From Ancylostoma caninum (lineage: Eukaryota > Nematoda > Chromadorea > Rhabditida > Ancylostomatidae), in NCBI GenBank assembly GCA_037903475.1, contig JBAJFG010000287.1:1-64000 (forward strand): DNA of 64,000 bases. The letters are read 5' to 3'. This document shows, in pieces, positions 60,593-64,000 of this stretch. Within the stretch, counting starts at the first letter, position 1. The number at the start of each line of letters is the position of its first letter. Both the position numbers and the translations under genes were made by a program. The notes under the pieces were generated by a model. That model made no database searches. It had not been told where the DNA came from and worked only from the letters and a program-made list of their open reading frames with translations.

Positions 60593-62187
60593 TCACTTGC
60601 TGTTTTCGTAGTAGAAACTGATACTTCTCTCGTTCCCAACCGGCAGCCCAGCTTCCCCCGTCACATTTCCAGCCGCTGAGTACCACGATCCGAATGGATT
60701 CAGGTCTCCATGTGGATCCGTGTGCTCAGCGTTATGAGGAGGATCATCTGAAGCTCTTGGCGGTTTATTAGTGCAAGAAGATTGTGGGCGAGCACTCGTA
60801 CCTGCGCTTTGCCATTTCCTATCGGTGTTGTGTCCATATTGATTAAACAGAAGGCTCATACTGTTGGTGAATTCCGGCATGGCCAAAACGTACCACAGTG
60901 GTTGCAGAACGCCAACAATAGTGTAGTACGGTATTCTGAAAGGAATTCACATGTTTAGTATCCAAGGATAGATTTTAGGAAGAAATAGATTTTTAGCCCA
61001 TCTTTGCTTCATGCTTACTTCCACCCTCCTACTTTACCATATCCGTTTAACTCTGCTATCCCTGTCCAAAGGATCAAATTGGTGCTTTCAGAATGAGGGT
61101 TTCCGTTTGCTTGAAATTTATCAATGTATTCGTGCTCATCATGGTCGGGAAGCTCTACATCGAAATTTATAGTATATGCCTGCCCTCAAATAAATGAATG
61201 CATCGGACGAGCGATTGACGCACTCATCTTGTATAAGCTGCTCTTACTATGCTAGGTCTTAGAAGCCAAATTCCTCGTTAGTATTTAATTCGAGATAAAG
61301 CTGCGACGGAGGCATTTTCATGAAAACAAAAATGATAAATCCTTATGAAACATGAAGTAGTCGCCTATGATATCCAGGAGTAGCGCTTTCTTCAATTCAG
61401 TGTGGTTTCATCATTCTAAGCAAAAGAGATTTCAAACGGGTACTCCTTCCGCTTCAACTTTTAAGCTGAAAGAGCAAAATTACTGGGAAATGCAATAGGA
61501 AACAAAATGCGCAAGGATGAAGCCGTACGAGTAAGGACCGTAGTAAGTAGGAATACGACAAACGCTATCTTATCTGACCAATCTGACCAAAGTGTCACTA
61601 TTACATAGAATAAACGAGATCCACAACAAGCGCTACACCAGAGCTGCTCTGGTTTTCTGACCACGTCTTTCATTGATAGCGCCGTTCTTATTTTTGTTTG
61701 GTCCCCCTGCTTCCTGATCTAACCCATGAAAATGGGTGGTGAGAGGCTTCGGCTACTACGCGAGTCCCTTGTAGGTGTAAATGAATTGGGCACAGATTGC
61801 ATATTTCGTCTGCAAGTGCGAAAATCAGCAGGGCCTGCTTTGAAATCTTATCAGGACATCTATTAATGTGCTATTTTTTATGTTGTTACTTCTGTACGCA
61901 TAAATTTTCCTGTAGTGGATGCAGAGAAGCTCGTGTGCTCGTTATTATTAATACAGAAAAATTCCATTTGCCAAAAAAAAAAGAACTGACCTTACGATGA
62001 AGTCTCTAACATCGTCCAGCTGCCCATTTCCTGGAGTTCCATAGATGACAAGAAGAGGAATGTGAACAGATATTCCCATGAGAAAGCATCGTAAGAAAGA
62101 TGCGGCATACAGCTGAATATGAGCACCTCTACTGATTTGATCTGATAAAAATAACTGACCAAATAGAGAAGGGTACCCCCTCCTCAT
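60593..62187 (-). CDS. Unrecognised membrane protein, partial model
   Basis: Two minus-strand exons join in phase: 61019-61179 and 60593-60935 (stop at 60593). They encode AYTINFDVELPDHDEHEYID, then NLILWTGIAELNGYGKVGGW joined to KIPYYTIVGVLQPLWYVLAM, which contains a hydrophobic stretch, and a polar, disordered C-tail with NPFGSWYSAAG. A further exon at about 61980-62160 encodes a hydrophobic segment LRCFLMGISVHIPLLVIYGT ending DDVRDFIVR at a GTCAGT donor, but its phase does not meet the next exon, so one exon is missing. I cannot name the family. An ectodomain between membrane segments is an inference. Confidence 0.5.
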
Positions 62188-62912
62188 GACCCAGTTGATC
62201 GCTCAGGCCTCATTATTTTTTGTACAAACGGCTGACCAACCCTTCCGCTACATAAGAAGAGGTTTTGAAAGACATGTATTATTTAATTATTTATTCATTA
62301 CACACATACATCGCGATAACTCACAATGTATCCCCTCACAAAGAAGATAAACTGAAAAAAGAGCCTATTTTCCTTATTAGGTGCGAGCAAAAGTTCCGAG
62401 GCGGTTGCTGTTAATTTGCTGTTTAACATAGTTTTACTGACTATGGTTGCGAAATCCTGGAAGGGTTTTCATAAATATTGGTAACCTGAAACATTTGCTA
62501 CCTGTACTACTTCTGACTCGGATCTAAATCGCAGCATTATTGTGTTTTGGATATAAAATTAATGCTTTGTGTATTCACCTGATTCGTGTAATTTTCCTTC
62601 ATGATTTCAAATTCGATTAGGACGTGCAATTTCCAAATAAAACAAGATATTCTGGATCTTAGAGGTAGAACTTGGTAATTATTGATGAGATTTCGCAATC
62701 GGTTCCATAAATTACCCAAAAACAAAAGAGTTGAAGAGGAATTTCTATTGCACTCCTCCCGAAGTGATGTAATGAAAATATTTAGGGTTTCCTTTATCTT
62801 CAGGGTTTACCTAGCCCAGAAGTAACGCGGCACACAGGTCCAAGACAGAGCGCCGCTTCGGCCTCGGTAAGCAATAATCGTCGGGTACTACGCTCTCTTG
62901 TATAAATTAGTT
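62188..62912. other. No gene recognised
   Basis: AT-rich stretch upstream of the partial membrane-protein gene; may contain its promoter or earlier exons. Nothing with clear ends or domain was seen. Confidence 0.4.
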
Positions 62913-62913
62913 A

Positions 62914-63333
62914 AAGGCAGCACTCACGGAAATTTTCACTTCTGAAATGAATCGCTTACTAGCTAGCCGGCTGCTGGACAATCGCAACAGTAAGTTGAAC
63001 AACTTGAATGGCCGCCTACCTGCGAAGATACTGCCGTGGACACATCTGCCGCTCTGGACATTAGGGTTCCGTCGCGCCAACTAACACCGTTGACAAGGTG
63101 CATGTGGTTCAGCGGGTGCTTCTTTATGAAATTCGTACAATTTGCAGGGCTCCGTGGCGTGACCCATCACGGAACACTCGTCCACGCTATGGACGCACAT
63201 GAAATGCCGCTATCATTTTAGGTGTTTCCCATGTGTTTCATGCTATTTCATCGTTGTCAACGAGTTCATCGCCCCTAAAAACCCCGATATACTGGGAAAT
63301 CTTCGACCCAAAAATTTCCGTGAGTGCTGCCTT
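62914..63333. mobile_element. 420-bp MITE with 23-bp perfect TIRs, TA flanked
   Basis: Left end AAGGCAGCACTCACGGAAAT and right end ATTTCCGTGAGTGCTGCCTT are perfect inverted complements, with TA at 62912-62913 and 63334-63335. The interior is GC-richer than its surroundings (CCGTCGCGCCAACTAACACC, 63068-63087) and has no domain-bearing ORF. It sits directly against a mariner remnant. Confidence 0.88.
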
Positions 63334-63335
63334 TA

Positions 63336-63700
63336 TGGGAAAGTGCATAAATAAAAGGCTAAAATGGGAGTATTTGCGTGTTCCGCTACTGCTGTGGAAT
63401 AACGTACCAGCATGTTGCAGTGTCAACCATGCAAAAAAATTGACCTTTTGGGCTCCAAAAATCTTATTTGCCCTTTTTACTCTGCGGACCTGTCTCCAAC
63501 AGAATGCTCCTTTTTCAAGCTTCTACGGCTTTACATCCGCTTTGAAACGTTCGATGAACAGACCCTATCCGAAAACAATTTGTGCCACGCTTATGAGTAT
63601 AAAACTGTCGAGCTTAGGGATTCTGAAAAGATCTTTCTGTGCCTTGTTGGCAACATTATGCTGATGTCATTTCTTTTCGATTTGAGTGAAAGTTAATTTT
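63336..63700 (+). pseudogene. Mariner transposase C-terminal remnant
   Basis: The frame 63412-63696 reads KIDLLGSKNLICPFYSADLS and PTECSFFKLLRLYIRFETFD, the mariner region around the third catalytic acid (usual form PPYSPDLSPTDYHFF). The Asp of ADLSPT is kept; other family residues are changed. Upstream catalytic parts are absent, perhaps because the MITE at 62914 interrupts the copy. No TIR was recognised. Confidence 0.8.
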
Positions 63701-64000
63701 GAGCGGAGTTACGCTATTTCAAAAAAATTAGATGTAACTGCCCAGGAACCTTTGCACGCATCTATCATGGTGTTAGAGAGCACTTCTGTTCTTCTTTAAT
63801 GTGAGAACGATTCCCTTAGTCCGTATACACATCTGTCTCGCAATATATTTTCAATTTGTTCAGCCCTATTTTGCTCCAATTTCATCTCATTAGTTTAACT
63901 CATCCACTTCGGAATAAACAAAGATCAATCACTCAATTTTCGAGGAGGGAAGAACGGTTTGGTCCACATGATGGTACTTAAGAAAAAAAAGGTTTAGTGT
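63701..64000. other. No feature recognised
   Basis: AT-rich end of the window without an ORF of note or clear repeat ends. Confidence 0.4.

Noticed and set aside
61461..61673. 70-codon hydrophobic minus-strand ORF as an exon of the membrane protein at 60593-62187
   Set aside because: No acceptor/donor pair places it in phase between the neighbouring exons; kept only as a possibility.

Overview
The window is nematode nuclear DNA, most likely from a clade V parasite of the strongylid/hookworm type. Genes are split into exons of roughly 30-300 bases with short TTTCAG-type acceptors, introns hold many transposons, and the recognisable proteins and mobile elements are animal or nematode in character. 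No bacterial operon, CRISPR array, rRNA or intact tRNA gene was seen. All gene models were built by eye by joining reading frames across splice sites, and only those with consistent phase are given high confidence.

Layout. 1-5135: the 5' part of a minus-strand Ty3/Gypsy (Cer1-like) retrotransposon with an open gag-pol frame, running off the left edge. 5148-9726 (+): a gene for a protein with two Tudor domains; the retrotransposon ends 12 bases before its first visible exon. 11485-13995 (-): a NADH pyrophosphatase of the Nudix family (NDX-9/NUDT12/13 type). 16664-24198 (-): the orthologue of the lysosomal arginine sensor SLC38A9, 15 exons, 561 residues. 25188-34776 (-): ER mannosyl-oligosaccharide glucosidase (MOGS, GH63), 19 exons, 784 residues. 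34677-35414 (-): an unrecognised ORF whose 3' end overlaps the start of MOGS. 35400-44800: mostly repeats (a CCGCGG-motif TIR element, a hAT element, a decayed mariner) with one doubtful coding patch. 45056-52049 (+): malonyl-CoA decarboxylase. 52050-55430: a SINE relic and three DNA transposons almost touching. 55912-59025 (+): a complete but unrecognised 261-residue, probably nuclear, protein. 60593-62187 (-): parts of an unrecognised membrane protein. 62900-63700: a MITE and a mariner remnant.

The four minus-strand genes from 35.4 kb down to 11.5 kb (unknown ORF, MOGS, SLC38A9, Nudix) read in one direction. From memory, C. elegans F13H10.4, F13H10.3 and F13H10.2 are the MOGS, SLC38A9-like and ndx-9 genes in the same order, so this looks like a conserved block and possibly an operon stretched by insertions. 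A consensus acceptor lies 31 bases upstream of the SLC38A9 ATG, which fits trans-splicing.

Mobile DNA is the most striking part. There are at least eleven separate elements with recognisable termini, including a 1219-bp hAT element with a perfect 8-bp target duplication and a 64-bp micro-element made of the same two ends with its own perfect 8-bp duplication.
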